Assembly (NCBI GenBank): GCA_015501075.1
Contig: JADNYJ010000036.1
Coordinates: forward strand, 220,690 to 284,689
Source: Gymnopilus junonius
Taxonomy: Eukaryota > Basidiomycota > Agaricomycetes > Agaricales > Galerinaceae
DNA length: 64,000 nt
Direction of reading: 5' to 3'
Part shown: piece by piece, positions 11,765 to 23,776 of the stretch
Numbering within the stretch: the stretch's first letter is position 1
How the letters are laid out: every line of letters begins with the position of its first letter
Position numbers and translations under genes: made by a program
The notes under the pieces: generated by a model
What the model saw: the letters and a program-made list of their open reading frames with translations, nothing else
Told to the model about the DNA's origin: nothing
Database searches by the model: none

Positions 11765-13210
11765 ATGCCAGCTTCGACAGCGCGGCAAGTCGTTATTGAC
11801 GATAGCAACACTCAACTCATTCAGTACTCCAGCGGCTGGCAACCGTACGCCAGTAATAATTTGGATGATCATGGGAATTTTGGACCGACGTTGGATTCGA
11901 CCCTCCATGGTACGAATACTAATGGAACCTTCGCATTCGATTTTTCAGGTGAGTAATTTAACTTTAATTTCTTCCGTCAGTGTTTAAGCTCCCTGGCGTT
12001 AAATAGGAACAGAAGTTTTCATCTTCGGGACTGTGTCCGGAGCGAATTCCGATCTTAGCTGGGAGTGTACTATCGACGACGATGTCAGTGCTGTTGTCGA
12101 AAATCTACCTGCCGGCGAATCCACTGAAAATAACTGGCTTTTATGCTGGGCACAAAACTTGACGGATGATCTCCATAGCCTCAAATTTTCCGTGAACACT
12201 CAACACGCGTTTTTCTTCGACTACCTGAGATATACCCATCCAATACTACCGACCTCAATGATGCTCTTGTCTTCGTCCTTACACAGATCCGGATATTGCC
12301 TATCAAGGCTTCTGGACCAACACCGACAATGCCACTATAACAAATACTGACGGCTCAAGTGCGACCGTCAAATTCACGGGTAAATACCAGATTTTGTACA
12401 TCTCACTATACACAGGTTAAAGTTAACCATTTGCTACAAGGAATCAACGTACAGTGGTATGGAATACTCTCTCATGAGTTTTCAAACGCGAACTCACCAG
12501 CGTCATATTCAATTGACGGTGGACCTGAATATCCCCTCGTTATTGATGGATCTCTGGGCGGACAGCAAGTCGAACTACTCAATCAGAGGGTTTTCGAGAC
12601 ACCGGTTCTCCCGTTCGGTCCCCACAATATTACTGTCCGTTTTGACAGTCCCTCTGGAACCTCCACTCCTTTGACCCTTACTCATTTGTTCATACAAAAT
12701 GGAACTTTGACCTCACCCGCCCCTTCATCAACCCTACCTGCTTCAACACCACCTTCAGCATCTTCATTGTCGCGGTCGGGCGTATCGAAGAAAACCAATG
12801 TTGCCGCCATAGTCGGCGGCTTGCTTGGTTCTTTGCTCTTTTTTTGTCTCCTGGCATTTATATTTTTCCAGTATCAGAAGCATAGAAATGCGAAGTGGAA
12901 ACCCACTGTTTCAAACCCCTTTAGACACCGACGTTCGATTCCTCGTCCTATAGAAACAGCCAGTGTCTCTACTCTCAGCATTTTCGGCCCATCTGAAAAT
13001 CCACCTCTACCTGTCTATCATCTAGGGAGCCAAAAACTCGACTGCCAACCGCAGTCAGGTGGATCCAGGCATGTACGGGAATCTCGTTTAACATCAGAAC
13101 CTGTTAACCTGGACGAGAATGCCTCATACTACGGTGGATATCAAACATGGGGCCAAGCAAAGGCGCTGGAAGCTGCCGCTGGTTCGAGACAACGCGACTC
13201 CTACATATAA
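11765..13210 (+). CDS. Predicted single-pass surface protein with two ectodomain repeats
   Basis: Proposed exons are 11765-11948, 12007-12379 and 12441-13210. The outer part has two related segments (ending GTFAFDFSG and SSATVKFTG just before introns 1 and 2), several N-glycosylation sequons (NLT, NAT, NIT) and a serine/threonine/proline stalk. One transmembrane helix follows (AAIVGGLLGSLLFFCLLAFIF), then basic KHRNAKWK and a cytoplasmic tail with PPLPVYHLG. This architecture is a common Agaricomycete family of unknown function. No clear signal peptide is seen, so the start may be incomplete. Two -1 breaks fall in exon 2: at the CCC of 12235-12237 (YTPSNTTDLNDA continues in the next frame) and at about 12281-12286 (to DPDIAYQGFWTNTD). 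Both look like lost homopolymer bases. Confidence 0.72.
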
Positions 13211-13671
13211 CGGTTGGGAGCGAGCCTTGGCCGCTGAGCGGAACATTCAGACAGTTATGATCACCTACTTCTGGACATCTTTTCTTTGTTTCTGTTGCAA
13301 AGTTATCCGTATCCTTTCCACATATCGTTATTATCCTTGTATTTATCTTAGTTATAAGTTGCGGTGTTTACGTACTATTTTTAGGAGGAAGCCCTGTGGT
13401 TTACACTCTGGTGGCCTAAAGCAATGCATTGAGATAAAGAGAGCAAAAACCCGGCAGGCAAGCTATAGACAAGAATATCCAACCACAGTGCTGGAGTCGG
13501 AGTTTATAAGATGGTGTCAGTCCCAGTGAAACATAGTTGTTTCATAGGTCCAAACTTCCTCTCAACGTCCAGAGCGTTTCTTTTGCTGTTCCTATTCAAA
13601 TATGTAGGAGTCTTCATCTGGTACAGCCTTGTGTTTCTATTGAAGCATATTATCAGAAACAGCCAACGAAG
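13211..13671. other. Intergenic stretch, nothing recognised
   Basis: 3' region of the surface-protein gene and upstream region of the small gene at 13672; no feature recognised. Confidence 0.55.
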
Positions 13672-14250
13672 ATGAGTGTGGTCGTGGACGTTAGCCTTAT
13701 TTTGTGCAGGTCAATTCAAAAGGTCTGTGGGGACCTGAAGGAGAAACAGGCGACCAAACGAGAAGCAAGGAAGGAAAGAGTTGAGCAGGGTGCAGAACAA
13801 AACACTTCAAATCCTAAGACACGAAAGAGAAGACATCGAACGAAACACCAATTTGCTGTTGACCAATCAAGTGGAGAAGATGCCCTGCCCCTCGATCGAC
13901 ACCTCGGTATCAGCAGCGAAGCAAGGGCTACTGCTGAGGCTCGTGTTAACCGCGAGCAACAGAGGATCCTCGGACAAGAAGCGCAATCAGTCATGACCTT
14001 TCTATCTAGCCACCGTGTTCGTCGGGTACATACCATCGCCGCAGAAGACGAAACAGCAGACCTCCCAGCATACGACCACACCGCATCGCGCTTGCCGTCT
14101 TATGAGCATGCTATAGCATCACCTACTGACAGATCCGCCGGTGCAGCCTGGCTTACAGACGCTAACTGTGATCTGGACAGAGGGCCTGAAAGGTGTTATG
14201 AAAACTGTGAAGCGAGAGATCGACTTTCGTTTCCGCCAGCGTATACTTAG
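13672..14250 (+). CDS. Hypothetical protein, 192 aa, with three PY-like motifs
   Basis: I do not recognise a domain. The ATG at 13672 gives MSVVVDVSLILCRSIQKV, then a highly charged, probably helical stretch (KEKQATKREARKERVEQ) with a basic KTRKRRHRTKH that could be a nuclear signal. The C-terminal third carries three spaced proline-tyrosine motifs, LPAYDH, LPSYEH and FPPAYT. Such motifs are bound by WW domains of Rsp5/Nedd4-type ligases in fungi, so an adaptor-like role is possible. That is inference from short motifs. The frame is open without introns; a start further upstream in the same frame (from about 13537) is possible but less likely. Confidence 0.55.
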   Translation: MSVVVDVSLILCRSIQKVCGDLKEKQATKREARKERVEQGAEQNTSNPKTRKRRHRTKHQFAVDQSSGEDALPLDRHLGISSEARATAEARVNREQQRILGQEAQSVMTFLSSHRVRRVHTIAAEDETADLPAYDHTASRLPSYEHAIASPTDRSAGAAWLTDANCDLDRGPERCYENCEARDRLSFPPAYT

Positions 14251-15686
14251 GAGGAAGAACACCGAGGGTGTCATCTAATCTAATCGTCACTAACCACTGT
14301 CAATTATCCATCAAATTTTCATGATCCGAGTTCCGAACGGTCCTTTAAAGTCCTTCCATGTTATGTACGAATTTTTCTTGTCTTCTCTCAGTTCTCTACC
14401 AAATGAGAGCTAAGTCAGGTGTCACAATGTCGCAACTCCAGTGTTTAAACTTTACGGTCTTTTGATATCGACACATTCCGAAGCTCGTCTTGGTCTTGCC
14501 ATCTCGATCTCAATTGTCGTGTTGGGTCAGGTGGGCATAAAATGTAGACTACATGACATTTACGATAGGCTCTGATTCGGACTGACAGAATTGAGTGGCA
14601 GATCGAGTTTAATTGCTCAGTGTCGAGCAGTTGTTCCTTCACAAAAACTTGCCGTTTGGTTAAAGGACACAACTGCCAACAACGTATCTGTACTATGACT
14701 TTTGTTTTGGAGTCTGCTTTCTTGTAAGTTTCATTCCATTATTTGACTGACAGCAACCGTCTTTGGAAAAGAGCTCAAGGAAGAACGCTTGCACCCAGGG
14801 CGCACGTAATATGCTTCAAGAATCGATTCCCGTAAGAATGCACGGGGCCTTTCCATAGTCGACTTCCGGCTCAAAGATTCAAAGCGACAGCCTGAGAAAT
14901 GTTGTTTGAGCACTAGCGAAGAAAGTTCGAAATGGACCATCCGACGGAGAGAGGTACCTGAGCATGGTATGTTACAAAATAAGCAAATTTCTCGTGTTAG
15001 ATGAATTGATGATTTCGCTAGCGCTCTTGCCAAACGCCTTTGAGGTTACCTGCTACATTCACCAGCCAGTGTGTGTTCTAATCAGGGAAGACTTCCCAGT
15101 CGGACACGGCCTTTTTAAACTGGTAGAAGTGCCATGATTTTTGAATGATTGATGGAGCCGAATAGGTTAGTGTATAAAAGTGTACCCCAGCATCGGAGAG
15201 TTTCTTTTGCTTATGGCATTCTATGACATAGACTAGGCACATTATAATGTTGAATTAAAAAAGAAGCACCACTTCCTCACACCTCAACTTCAACGCCTCA
15301 AAACAGACCTTTATATTTGTGCGCATAAATGTGTCGTCAGACTTTTGGCTTTCAATTCGAAACAGGCGTCTTGACTATTTATCGCTTTGAGGCAGGCCGG
15401 GAAAAAGGCCGGGAAGATGTTCAAGCGCATAACCGATGTCAAGTGTGGCGTATCCCATGGAGATAAATTTTCATTCAATCCAGACTTGGATATGGCCTCC
15501 TGGGTAGACGAACTCGGGTCGAATGATTGGCAAGTCTTGCCGTCCAATTTATTCTCGACTATCACGAACCTTTTTCTTCTAACCATTTCCTTCCGCAATC
15601 ACTATTTTCAATGCCCCTCTGTAATTGCCCTGGCTCTATATTCACCTCCACTTGATTATTGGTGAACTTGGCTAGGCTGCCACGAC
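14251..15686. other. Intergenic stretch, nothing recognised
   Basis: About 1.4 kb with only short open frames lacking resemblance to known families. No repeat or RNA gene seen. Confidence 0.5.
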
Positions 15687-17161
15687 ATGTCCAGCAGCAT
15701 CAATCTCACAGAATACGGCCTGGATGACCTATACACTGTCAAGAGGAGTATCACGGAGGCGCGATATGCGATAGCCGCAATGTTTTGCTTGCAAATTTAT
15801 GAGTGGACCGCGGGGTCAGTATCGCACCTATCATTGTCGGTAGCCGGACTGACCGTGGTTTATACAGGATGGAAATGGAATTCAAGATGGTGAGTTGGGA
15901 TGTGTATATGGATGAATGAGCACCTGATCTGCATACTTCCAGATTCACAAGGCGTCTTGGACGACTATGAAAGCTTTGTATCTCTGTTGCCGGTATTACC
16001 CTCTGTCAGTATGGATCCTCATAACATGGGCATACGTCGGAGACCACAACGTGGACACCTGTAACCATTTTACGCGTTTGGTGCATGCCTTAATAGCTCC
16101 TTGCGTGCGTAGCTGTTTCAATTCTCTTGTCGTCATTACTTATGAAACCTCTACTAATGACACAGCAATTCTTTGCTCAAGGCACGTCTCGGAACAGCTC
16201 AGTCAACCCTTGAAGAGTTTCTAAAAAGAATCGTCATTAGCTGTTATGCTGATACGCGCGGTGGCATTTGCAGGGCAAGATTTACGTGTCGTTGTCCTAC
16301 TGGGTTTGTGCTATCTAGGTCTTGTCGGGATTGACATTTGGGTATTTTGCGTGCAAGTCGATATCCCTCCTGCCATCCTGTTTACAGTGCTTGGCGGGAC
16401 GGGATGTTTCCCAAACTACGGCAATGAAGGAATGGGCCTCAGGATTGGAGTAAGAGCCAACTACTTGTCTTCGGCTCCCTGCCTCTGATGACTATTTATT
16501 GTGCTAGGTATCCATGGTAAATTCGCCAACTTATTTTAGTGAATTACGCAATTTATGCCCCTGGTAGTTGGCAGCTACATTGATGGACTTGTTGTCTCTA
16601 CTGGTGGTAGTCTTGGTACGAAGTCCTTGTCTATCAACTGACTCATGATTTATTATGAATTTCTTTTCCCATTTCTAGTACTGCCTTCGGTCAAGGTTGA
16701 ACCGGGACGTCTCGTTAGCACGTTACTTCATGAATCAAGGTATGGTTGGTTGATCTCCGTATTTAAACTTGATTCAAGAGGATGCTATAGGCTATATGCC
16801 TTTGCCCTAATATCACTCGTCAATGTTGCAACTGCGGTTTCATACTTTCAGTCTGTAATCTTCCTTAATATGCGCCGAGCTTGTTAGTTGATTCTACCTT
16901 GAATATCTAGCCCTCCAAGTTTCCAGTGTGGCGTGGGGTTGCCTCTGATCGTGATCGTTTCAAATATCATGGTACGGGCGGCTCATAACTAAAAGACAGT
17001 TGTATCACCTTGGAATCGCCTCATTAATCTGTGACTCTATAGGCGTGCAGAATGTAAGCTGAAGACAAGGTTATACGCGAGCAAGGAACCTGATCGATAT
17101 ATTTTGAATGTATAGAATTCTTCAACTGAAATCCAAGGTACTACCCCCTACAGACTCTTGA
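15687..17161 (+). CDS. DUF6533-type seven-helix membrane protein, about ten short exons
   Basis: The start is MSSSINLTEYGLDDLYTVKR at 15687. Spliced segments read in order: RYAIAAMFCLQIYEWTAG, IHKASWTTMKALYLCCRYYP, CQFFAQAVMLIRAVAFAGQ, DLRVVVLLGLCYLGLVGIDI, LGGTGCFPNYGNEGMGLRIG, LMDLLSLLVVVL, YCLRSRLNRDVSLARYFMNQ, LYAFALISLVNVATAVSYF, GVGLPLIVIVSNIM and ACRIILQLKSK, ending at 17161. This matches the DUF6533 family of hydrophobic, receptor-like proteins expanded in Agaricomycetes; function and ligand are unknown. Clear introns include 15815-15867, 15890-15942 and 16105-16165. The intron at 16182-16240 has a GC donor. The junction near 16740-16790 is ambiguous: it can be spliced with a short intron or needs one extra G. 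Confidence 0.82.
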
Positions 17162-17928
17162 ATTATCGAGAAGACATTCAAAGCTAGTTTACAACGCCTT
17201 TTTAACTCGGACTACTGATCCTTGGGCATAGAAAAGGAAGGAGGTCAAGTTGTCCTGTTACCATATATATTTATTATTTTGGACATTTCCTGTGTACGTA
17301 AAGCTTACTATGCCTCACAGCTTACCTGTATGTAATCCGCTCTTTACCAAAAACTCATGGAACCTCCTTCCAATGATCCATAGTTCTGCGGACTAGTCAT
17401 GTATTCATCATTGATTAGTTGAATGCTTAAGAACAAGCTAACTACTTGATTGACTGGGTATATTTTGTAATATAAAAAGGTAAAACGCCAACAAATGCTT
17501 TTCTGTACATGAAATTGCTCGAGTCATGAACTGTGCTACACACCCTCCAGGAGGACCAGAACGGCACTGAGGGCGATGGAGAGAGAAGCTTATGCACGTC
17601 AAAAATAAATCTATGAAAGACAACAAAAAAAGGGAGGGAAATGGAAATGATATAAGTATAAATGCGGTAGGTCGATAGAGAACGAGGTAGGAAGGCGAAC
17701 GTGGTGAATAGGACGTGGGCGGATTGAACTATAGTACACTACAAGTAGAGGGGGAAACTTGTACATACAGTAACTGGGACGAATCATGAATAGATCGTGA
17801 TCAAATACCCAATAAAGAGTGAAAGAGCCCAAAGATTTCGAAAGGGAAGAGGATAAAAGGTAATTAAAGGGTCATCTGCACCTATCAGATGTAGACACAA
17901 TAAATAAAAGAGATCCATCTTCACCAAT
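17162..17928. other. Intergenic stretch between convergent genes
   Basis: 3' regions of the DUF6533 gene (plus) and the membrane-protein gene (minus). A/T-rich with purine tracts near 17630; no conserved feature. Confidence 0.6.
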
Positions 17929-19609
17929 CTAGATCCCACCATACGCATCATCCTGGTCATAAAGCGAGTGGGCAGAGTGGGCAGAAACTGGTCTGTTCCC
18001 CGCTTTACGGCCAGCAGGGGCAGCGGCTGAGGAGGTAGCCTGACTGGTTCCAGCATTATTTGAAACTTCCAACCCTGGGGGACTCATCACGATAGGCTTG
18101 ACTTTGACATCGCTTCTTGCAGCTAATTTAGCGCCTTCCCCGTCATCGTCGACGTAGGCGGGAGGTGCACCGCCTACTTGAGTTGGCTGACGTTTCAACG
18201 TCGAGCCTGAGCTATTCGAAGAGGACGAAGAGGATGTAGAAGAAGAGGGCTCATCATCCCTGCGCCGATGGTTCGAGCAGCAGAGTCGTCAGCTGCCCTC
18301 AAAGCCTGCTTCTCGGCCAAGGACGGGTTGCTCATGCTACTCGCAAGACTGTCCATTCTCGGACCATACGCACCAGCAGACTGCTGCTGATAAGAAGCTA
18401 AATTTGAATATTGCGGGTATCCTTGTTGTTGTTGTTGTTGATAATGATGTGGGTATCGCGGGTCTGGAACAGGACCGTAGGAGGCATAAGCACCTGGCGC
18501 ATAGGTACCTGGAATAGGAGGAGCGCCGTATCCTGCCTGGTCGTACTGCGACCCAAAGGCACCCGGGGCTGGGACACCACCATAAGCACCCGGGATAGTA
18601 CCGTACATGTTTGCCTGGGAAGGCGGTGGAGGCGGTGGAGGGAGGGCGCCATATTGTGGGTTTGCAGCACCATACATAGCACGCGGTGCAGGGGCATAGG
18701 TGCACTTCGAACGTGGTCGGAATACGGGTATGCCATCGTCGGCGGTGGCGGGAAACTGGTCGGTCCACCAGATGGAGGAACTGGGGTACCCTGCCTACGC
18801 TCAATCATAGTCGGCGGGCGAGGCCTGAAATCCGGCTCTTGATCCTTCTCGTTCAGAACAACAGCAGAACGTCGGAATTTAGCTGAATCAAATCCATCTA
18901 AACGTCTGCGTTTCTTACGCATATGGCGGATGACGAAGGCGATAATCACACAGACGATCGCAACGCCGATGAGGCTGCCAAAAATGATTCCGACCAGTGT
19001 CATGGTGCCAAGACCTGAGGTGGTAGTCGGCGCCGCGCTTTGGGTAGCGTCTGCTTGGGCTGCAGAAGCCGAACCTGTAAGGCGTGGAGCAGAACTAGCA
19101 CTGGTATGGGAAAGGGTACTTGAAGAGTGCTAGGGAACACATCATGAAATAAGAAATAAAAGCGAGTTTAAGGGAAAAAAACCTACAGAAGTCGTGCTAG
19201 GGAGAGACGAGGTAGTGGTGGAGGCAGAAGTAGTGCTACTGGTAGACGAAGGTGTAGTAGCGGGAGCGGATGATGTGGTCGAGGAAGAACTGGTGGTTGC
19301 CTTACTGGCAGACGAAGTGGAGGATGACGTTGTCTTCGCGCTAGTCGAGGTATCCTTGGGGTCAGGTGTGACTGTAGGCTTGGTCGCAGGAGTAGTGGCG
19401 GGCTTTGTCGAAGTGCTAGTTGACTCGGTCTTGACTGGGTCGACTGAACGATACATGATCAATGTCACCTTCTCGCAGAACATAACTACAGAATAATGGA
19501 GCTTACCTTTAGGTGGTACGGCCGCCGCAGCCCTGTTCTGGAAGGCAGTGGACCTTCCTCTGCGATTGTGCAGTGCCGCCCTTCGTTGGAAATTTTGTTC
19601 GAGCGTCAT
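17929..19609 (-). CDS. Ser/Thr-rich single-pass membrane protein with Pro/Gln/Tyr-rich tail (paralog 1)
   Basis: Transcribed leftward from the ATG at 19609. Introns at 19444-19506 and 19130-19186 have correct borders. The N-terminal half is a long serine/threonine stalk (residues about 40-140), probably heavily O-glycosylated. One transmembrane helix follows (IIFGSLIGVAIVCVIIAFVI) with a basic stop-transfer RHMRKKRRR. The tail is rich in Pro, Gln, Tyr and Gly (YGALPPPPPPPSQANMYG; a run of six Gln) and ends DDAYGGI. Two -1 breaks fall at homopolymers: GGGG 18691-18694 and CCC 18258-18260 (plus-strand letters); adding one base at each rejoins PPAPRAMYGAANPQ and GDDEPSSSTSSSS. The architecture recalls fungal wall-stress sensors, but no WSC or other named domain is visible. 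A paralog lies at 26883-28501. Confidence 0.72.
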
Positions 19610-20149
19610 GGTGTTCTGTGTATTTGCCTAATTCTGAAGACTGATTGGGGCAAGTATTTGGTATACGAAATATTTGAGCAGAATCTTCGTCGTAAGGTCA
19701 GACAATGAACAAAATCTCGGAAAGCTCTAGGCGTATGCTGAAACAACGTTCAAGTGAGATTTGGAGGTTATTTGTGCTTTGGATGGGCGTGTGGCCCTGC
19801 GTTATTTCTTAAAGAAAGGAAGGATTTTGATAACAAAAGAATGTGGTGGGTCGGGCTCGAGGAAAAGGAGGAGTTTGGGACTCTCGTCGCCGCGAAGGGG
19901 GAAAATGGAAGAAACAAGGAAATGTGGGAGAATTCAGTTTACTTTTCCGACTTTCATCCAATACGGCCATCAGCGGGATCTGCAGAACAAATGGATTTTA
20001 TTCCATTTTTCAGCTGTCAATTTCGCTGTCAAGGCAACCACAGTCACGAGGCTTGGCAGCTGTTTCCGAAAAGGGATTGTCTATAAGTATTTCGTACATT
20101 TAAATTTTAGAATGAACTCCGAATGGTATTGGGACTGAGTAAAAATGGA
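19610..20149. other. Intergenic stretch, nothing recognised
   Basis: Upstream region of the minus-strand membrane-protein gene; short frames only. Confidence 0.55.
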
Positions 20150-20990
20150 CACTCGGTGTCCTTTGTGTGAAAATTTCTTCGACCTTAAATGCAAATGCTT
20201 CAGAAAGAAGAAGGCATCATGTAGGATATCCAAGAAACACAATCTCCAAATATTTGAGCATGGGTCCAGGCTGTTTACCACGTATTTGAGGAAGAGGATG
20301 TTGTTTGTTATTTTTGCCCACACGTAGAACGACACACTTCTGCAGCTTTGTAGCGCAATTCAGTAGTTCAAATGCCTCGTCTTCCGAAAGACCTCGGCTT
20401 GGAAGTTGATAAATCACTCCATTCAGTACCCGCGTGTTTAAAAAGAGACAATGAATGGTGATTCTAGAGGATGTGCTTGGTCCGAACCAGAAATTTTAGT
20501 GGAGAAAGACTCCAGTCATTCCAGATTTGATGCGCAAGTAAGGTTGTGAAAAAACAATGGAATGGAAAGAGATCAGACGAGAGGTGAAGTCATCCACTGT
20601 GAAGAAAAATAAGGCCCCGAAGGAAGCCGACAACGATGAGGATTGAATGCGAGTTGGATCTCGCCAGGGAGAAAGATAGATAGCTTCAAAGTGTTCCGTC
20701 CAGAGTGGTTGTGTCATTCTTGTATTAGTAGATATTGACGTTCATGGCTGTCCAAAGTCGTGTGGTATAAACGCGATAGCCTCCAGCTTCTGCAAACTGC
20801 AGAAATAATGAGAGGACCAGAACAATCCAATTTAAAAAGGGAAAGAAAGTCAATAAACCCAGCCATAGCATGGAATGAGCTCCATGGTAAATATCGGATG
20901 AGTGGGTCATGGACTTTATTGATATTTTCCTTGATGGTTCAATGCCGCGTTCGTACAAAGGCTTCCACGGGGAGGTCTTATGAATCCAGG
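20150..20990 (-). pseudogene. Degraded F-box gene remnant
   Basis: On the minus strand, pieces of the same F-box subfamily as the genes at 24618 and 31659 appear in the right order but in different frames. They are ENINKVHDPLIRYLP (compare KINQVHDHLIRRLPPELI at 31900), PLIISAVCRSWR (compare PLILSAVCRGWR), TRLWTAMNVNIY, and further down GLSEDEAFELLNCATKLQKC (compare VSLDEIFEVLRQADKLEKC). Stops and frame changes separate the pieces, more than single-base errors easily explain. It is read as a decayed copy of a locally amplified F-box family. Confidence 0.72.
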
Positions 20991-21613
20991 ACATTAGAAT
21001 CTAGACCCGCTAGAGCATGATGTTGGATCATATTTGTCCGACCAATAATGCTCGAGCTCGTGAGGAAGTCCGAATGACAGAACGTATATGGTAACTCAAT
21101 GGTAAATGGTTCTGTTCCTGCAGAAAATCAGACATAATGTTTGTGTGCTATAATCAGATTGACTATGGGCTCGGAAATTGTAACACAACTCTGCTAACCA
21201 GTACGCGATACAGTGAATGGGTCAAAGCAATATTCGTGGTTCAAAGCAAGATTCGACGTGAGCATACATAGTTCAAGCATAATCTGGTCGAATGTCTAAG
21301 AATAGAACTCGATGGAAAGTGCACGTCGTGACTGTGACGTCTCAACACCCTCACGGGCCTCAATCTCAAAATTGTCGACAAAATCTTGATTCTTGACACA
21401 ACCGCTCACTTCATCGTCCAATGCTACTTAACTCTCGCCTTTCTGCCAGAAGCTTGACTAGCAACCATTAATTGTCTATTCTGAATTCAGGACGCCTAGA
21501 TGAGTCGATCATGATAATGATTATTACCAGCGAGCCGATGAAACGCGTCACATGAAGTCTGGAGGATCGTTAAAAACAACAACGCCCCTACCAATAACTT
21601 CACTAAACTGAAC
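20991..21613. other. Intergenic stretch upstream of the monooxygenase
   Basis: About 620 bp holding the promoter of the gene starting at 21614. No conserved feature recognised. Confidence 0.55.
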
Positions 21614-23776
21614 ATGGCGGTTGTTCCTATTTTAATTGTATGTGTCCCTTGTACTGTGACCTTCGGGGACTTTTCTCTGACATTTCCTGCGATAGAGTGG
21701 TGCTGGACCTGCTGGACTCATTCTGGCGTTGTCTTTGGCAAAGCAAGGCATCCCAGTTCGCATTATCGACAAAGTAATTGGACCTAAGCTTGGTCGGAAG
21801 GGTACTGGTATAACGGTAAGTGTGCCATATGTTTGTTATTCTATCAGGTATAATCGACTTTTTCTAATTAACTTGCAGCCCGGTCTCTTGAAGTCTACAG
21901 GCTTTTGGGGGCACTGCCTGACATCCTCAGTTTGGCCACAGGTGTCCCGGTCATGAGGCAGTACGATCCAGCTGATCCGACCAAAATCAGTAACATTGTT
22001 TCCGTGCCAGTTAAGGAATCAACGCCTCAGATACCCTATGTACGATCCCTATACGATCCCTGCTTTGTGAGATTTTAACGTCATTGTAACAGATGAATTC
22101 GGTCATATTAGGCCAGACTTACCAGGAGCGGATTTTTACATCCCACTTGGAAAAATTGGGCATCTCTGTAGAGTTTGGATCTGAACTACGTTCCTTCAAG
22201 CAAACCGACGACTTTGTCACTGGGGAAATCGTTCGCCGCGTCAATGGCCAAGAGTTCGCGCAGGAATTCAAGACGCCATGGTTCATCGGTACGGATGGAG
22301 CTCATAGCATTGTCCGCAAAACACTTGGACTAAGCTTCCTTGGGGAAACTCGTGAGGATGACAACTTTGTCATTGCGGATGTGAAACTCAAAGGCCAGAA
22401 GGAAACTCAAAGGCCAGAAGCTGGAAGTGAGTCGATTTCTCGCTAATGATCTCGATTTCCTCGCTAACTGGAACTAGTTCTGGGATAGGTGGGGAGAGCC
22501 TAGTACTAAGATGTATGTTTCTCAAACGCGTATCATTTGTTCCTCTGACTTTTGGTTTCATAGGGCACGCCTTCTGGGCTCCGGTCAAGATGATGGAATT
22601 GCCCAGCTCATAATGGTCGGCGCTCAGCTCGATGCAGCCAAGGTATCTGCCAACCGCGAAAGTATTATTGAAGGATTCTATGACATTACTGGCAGACGCG
22701 ATATCGCCTTCGAAGAGGTAGTTTGGTTTTCGCGCTATAGGTATGTTCTCTCTTATTAAAGCGGCATTCCGACAGACTCACCAGAAATGTTCGTTAGGCC
22801 AAACATCCGTATGGTCGACCAGGTTCGCGTTGGCCGTGCTTTGATAGCTGGAGGTTGGTACTTTTTTCAAGTTATTTTGAACTGCGGAAAAGCACTAATA
22901 TTATACCGTAGACGCTGCACATTGCCACAGTCCTGTTGGCGGCCAAGTACGTTCATGTTCCTTTTCCCGGAAATTTTCTTATGGCATTCTTGTTGTTGCG
23001 CAACCATAGGGCTTAAATTCTGGCATACAAGATTCTGTAAGTGCTAGACTCTAACTTCCTGGCATGAAAGTGTTGCTAATGGCAACCTCTCGCCAGTTCA
23101 ACCTAGGATGGAAATTAGCTCTTGTCTACAAGGGTTTTGCCCCATCCACACTTCTCGACACGTACGCAGAAGAGCGTCTGCCTATTATTGCGGAGATGCT
23201 GGAAAGACGACTGAACTCTTGAAAAAGGTCGTACAGACAGGCGATGCTGGCAAGCGCGGAAGAGAGCTGAACCAACTCGGCGTCAACTATCGAGGCAGTT
23301 CTATTGTATATGAAGACGATGTCGAGACTCTTACTATCAAAGGCAAAGGGTACAACGATGACAGCGAGGTCGCTGCTCGTCCAGGCGACAGAGCTCCAGA
23401 TGCGCCAGGTTTGGCAGATACTTCCGATAAGAACAAAGTTATTCTCCTTTACGACGTGTTCTCCGTCGCTGCGCACACCGTCCTCATATTTTCGGACACT
23501 CTTCAGGGCCATTCAGCCTTGTTCCAGGTCGTCAAGCGCTTACCTGGAGCTACAGTCAAGTGGTCCTCATTCCCCAAAGGGAGCGAAGCACTTGCCTCAG
23601 ACGGCGGTGCCGACGAGCAATTTGACAAAGTCCTCGTTGACAATGAGGGCTATGCGTATGCTGGCTACCACATCGATCAAGTATCCTTGGCGATAATTCG
23701 ACCGGATGGCGTAGTTGGAGCCCGTGTCCTTGGAGTATCTGGGGTAGAGCGGTATTTCAAGAGGATTTTTGTTTGA
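21614..23776 (+). CDS. FAD-dependent aromatic monooxygenase (phenol 2-monooxygenase-like), frame-broken
   Basis: Group A flavin monooxygenases use NADPH and O2 to hydroxylate phenolic rings. A dinucleotide-binding start is split by the first intron (MAVVPILI / SGAGPAGLILALSLAKQGIP). Later come ARSLEVYRLLGALPD-like sequence, the GTDGAHSIVRKTLG flavin motif, and AGDAAHCHSPVGGQG (the GD motif holding the FAD ribityl chain, 22840-22940). The C-terminal thioredoxin-like domain includes DNEGYAYAGYHID and IIRPDGVVGARVLG. At least nine introns of normal size are visible. Damage: one base short at the donor near 21815 (GG), one near 23198 (GG), and a 19-bp tandem duplication at 22384-22421 just before an exon end. 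The first two look like sequence error, while the duplication could be a true mutation. Confidence 0.82.
22384..22421. repeat. 19-bp tandem duplication inside the monooxygenase exon
   Basis: The unit aaactcaaaggccagaagg at 22384-22402 is repeated exactly from 22403. Removing one unit restores a natural exon end (VKLKGQKLE followed by gtgagt), so the extra copy changes the frame. Confidence 0.85.

Noticed and set aside
12180..12300. An extra intron to explain the frame changes in the surface protein
   Set aside because: The sequence between the two breaks (SNTTDLNDALVFV) is family-like coding sequence and no adequate GT..AG pair fits.
18398..19003. Second long minus-strand frame overlapping the membrane-protein tail, ending in RHMRKKRRR and then odd His/Met-rich sequence
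   Set aside because: The first half is the real gene; the second half is the wrong frame after the homopolymer break at 18691.
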